A DNA stretch of 64,000 nt from Clostridium sp. 'deep sea' (GTDB lineage: Bacteria; Bacillota; UBA994; PWPR01): assembly GCF_014931565.1 (NCBI RefSeq), contig NZ_CP063353.1, positions 992,001 through 1,056,000 on the forward strand. Reading direction: 5' to 3'. The stretch's first letter is position 1. The number at the start of each line of letters is the position of its first letter. Both the position numbers and the translations under genes were made by a program. Shown one piece after another: positions 62,947 through 64,000 of the stretch. The notes under the pieces are model-generated. The model saw only the letters and a program-made list of their open reading frames with translations, ran no database searches and was not told the DNA's origin.

Positions 62947-63999
62947 TTATTTAGTCTTTACACCTGCTAAATTAACAATAGATGGCTGACCAAAAAACTC
63001 ATAATCTAATATCTTGTTTGAATTAAAAACAACTAGTTCATTCATATGTGAAATAGGTACAAAGGTAACATTTTTGTGAATTTCATTAAGAAGATAGTTA
63101 TATTTTTCTTGAATAACATCTTCATCTGTTAAGGAATTAAGCTCTATAATACGGTCATTTCCATTTGGCAAATGGCTTAAGGCTTGAATTATTGCATTAT
63201 CTACCATTATGGATGAATTCATATTAGTTATAGTTGTATAAGGATCAAAAGGTATATCATAAGTCTCTTTATAGGCAATTGAATAAGCCCCTTCTTGCAA
63301 CTTTGCATACCAAGCCATAAAGTCTAAGCCTGTTAGTTTAATATCTATACCTATTTTTTTAAAAACTGAGGCAAAAGTTAAAACTAATTGCTCTACATTA
63401 CCCTTACCACTTGGATACAAAAACTCTGCAATAAGTTTTTTACCATTTTTTTCACGTATTCCATCACCATTTTGGTCAATCCAACCAGCCTCTGTTAATA
63501 GCTGGTTAGCTTTATCAAAATCATGTTCATAGGGTGTTATATTTACATTACAGTATGGTAGTTTTTTATTAAAAAAGCTATCTGATTTTTTTTCTAGCCC
63601 GTATAAAAGGTTATCAATAATACTTTGTTTGTTAATTGCATGATTAACTGCTAATCTTATATTTTTATCATTAAAAGGATCTTGATTTAAGTTAAAACAT
63701 AAAAATCTAGATTTGATGCTAGTATCAGAAACTTTAGTATTAAAATCTTTGTTATCTGTAAACTCCTTAAATCCATCGTAAGATATTTTACTCGATCCAA
63801 AAATTAAATCTATTTCTCCATTACGTAATGCTAAAGCCTTAGCCTCATTATCTGGAATAACTTTAACGTAAAACTTTTCTATATCAGGCTTTTGTCCATG
63901 GTAATTTGGGTTGTAAACAAAAACATAGTTACCTGTATCAAGCTTACTGTCGAACATATATGGACCAGTACCTAAGGTGGTTGCTATAATTTTGTCAGA
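62947..63999 (-). CDS. Family 5 substrate-binding protein, N-terminus beyond window edge
   Basis: The frame is open to the right edge, reading TTLGTGPYMFDSKL before an internal ATG at 63957, so the gene begins outside the window. The visible 350 residues are a paralogue of the binding protein at 58690: GTGPYMFDS, KNDAEAKALALRNGEIDLIFG-like IPDNEAKALALRNGEIDL, AVNHAINKQSII, AGWIDQNGDGIREKNGKKL. It lies 70 bases upstream of the MATE gene and may be the first gene of that operon. Ligand unknown. Confidence 0.83.
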   Translation of the reverse strand, partial: SDKIIATTLGTGPYMFDSKLDTGNYVFVYNPNYHGQKPDIEKFYVKVIPDNEAKALALRNGEIDLIFGSSKISYDGFKEFTDNKDFNTKVSDTSIKSRFLCFNLNQDPFNDKNIRLAVNHAINKQSIIDNLLYGLEKKSDSFFNKKLPYCNVNITPYEHDFDKANQLLTEAGWIDQNGDGIREKNGKKLIAEFLYPSGKGNVEQLVLTFASVFKKIGIDIKLTGLDFMAWYAKLQEGAYSIAYKETYDIPFDPYTTITNMNSSIMVDNAIIQALSHLPNGNDRIIELNSLTDEDVIQEKYNYLLNEIHKNVTFVPISHMNELVVFNSNKILDYEFFGQPSIVNLAGVKTK

Positions 64000-64000
64000 T

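Noticed and set aside
1-64000. CRISPR arrays, tRNA or rRNA genes, insertion sequences
   Set aside because: No regular spaced direct repeats, cloverleaf-like or rRNA-like segments, transposase motifs or paired terminal inverted repeats with target duplications were noticed on reading either strand.

Overview
The window is low-GC, AT-rich DNA. The gene set points to an anaerobic member of the Clostridia: a SCIFF peptide with its radical SAM maturase, fermentative histidine degradation through formimino-tetrahydrofolate, T-box leaders, an archaeal-type aspartyl-tRNA synthetase, and a vanG-type cluster with the same gene order as the cryptic cluster of Clostridioides difficile. The genus cannot be set from the sequence alone. 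I saw no tRNA, rRNA, CRISPR array or transposase.

Layout. 1-5.4 kb: a metallopeptidase cut by the window edge, a lipoprotein and two translationally coupled amidohydrolases. 5.4-9.3 kb: three tandem copies of an S8 (subtilisin-like) lipoprotein. 9.5-11.6 kb: an MFS exporter and ArsR-like regulator operon, with a palindrome overlapping its promoter. 11.7-14.4 kb: two S41-peptidase-like genes fused into one 885-codon frame. 14.7-23.5 kb: a class V aminotransferase, a LysE exporter, a SanA-like protein, then vanR, vanS, a D-Ala-D-Ser ligase gene, vanXY and a broken vanT. 23.9-28.6 kb: a DMT transporter, then proC and aspS, each behind a T-box. 28.7-40 kb: the histidine degradation genes hutHU and ftcD-hutI-fchA, followed by a separate four-gene operon of a GlmL/MutL-family ATPase and three proteins I do not recognise. 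40-47 kb: a lipoprotein, a YwaF-like membrane protein, a SUKH protein, a GIY-YIG protein and the split SCIFF system. 47-49.4 kb: a PD-(D/E)XK-like protein and a TIR-like protein. 49.7-53.8 kb: paired trypsin-fold/MORN proteins, one catalytically dead. 54-64 kb: a lone radical SAM protein, then a probable iron/metallophore uptake region with a Fur box.

How the genes work together. HutH, HutU, HutI, FtcD and FchA convert histidine to glutamate, ammonia and methenyl-THF. The GlmL-like ATPase suggests a link to a B12-dependent mutase, but no mutase subunit is in the window. The most interesting candidate regulatory system is directly upstream of hutH: a 23-codon reading frame with a good ribosome-binding site and three clustered His codons, whose stop codon lies in the loop of a 12-bp terminator hairpin. 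If real, it would let histidine supply control read-through into hutHU. A second promoter-less terminator sits 20 bases before the vanG-type ligase gene.

Limits: family assignments come from motifs recognised by eye. No similarity search, folding or expression data were available.
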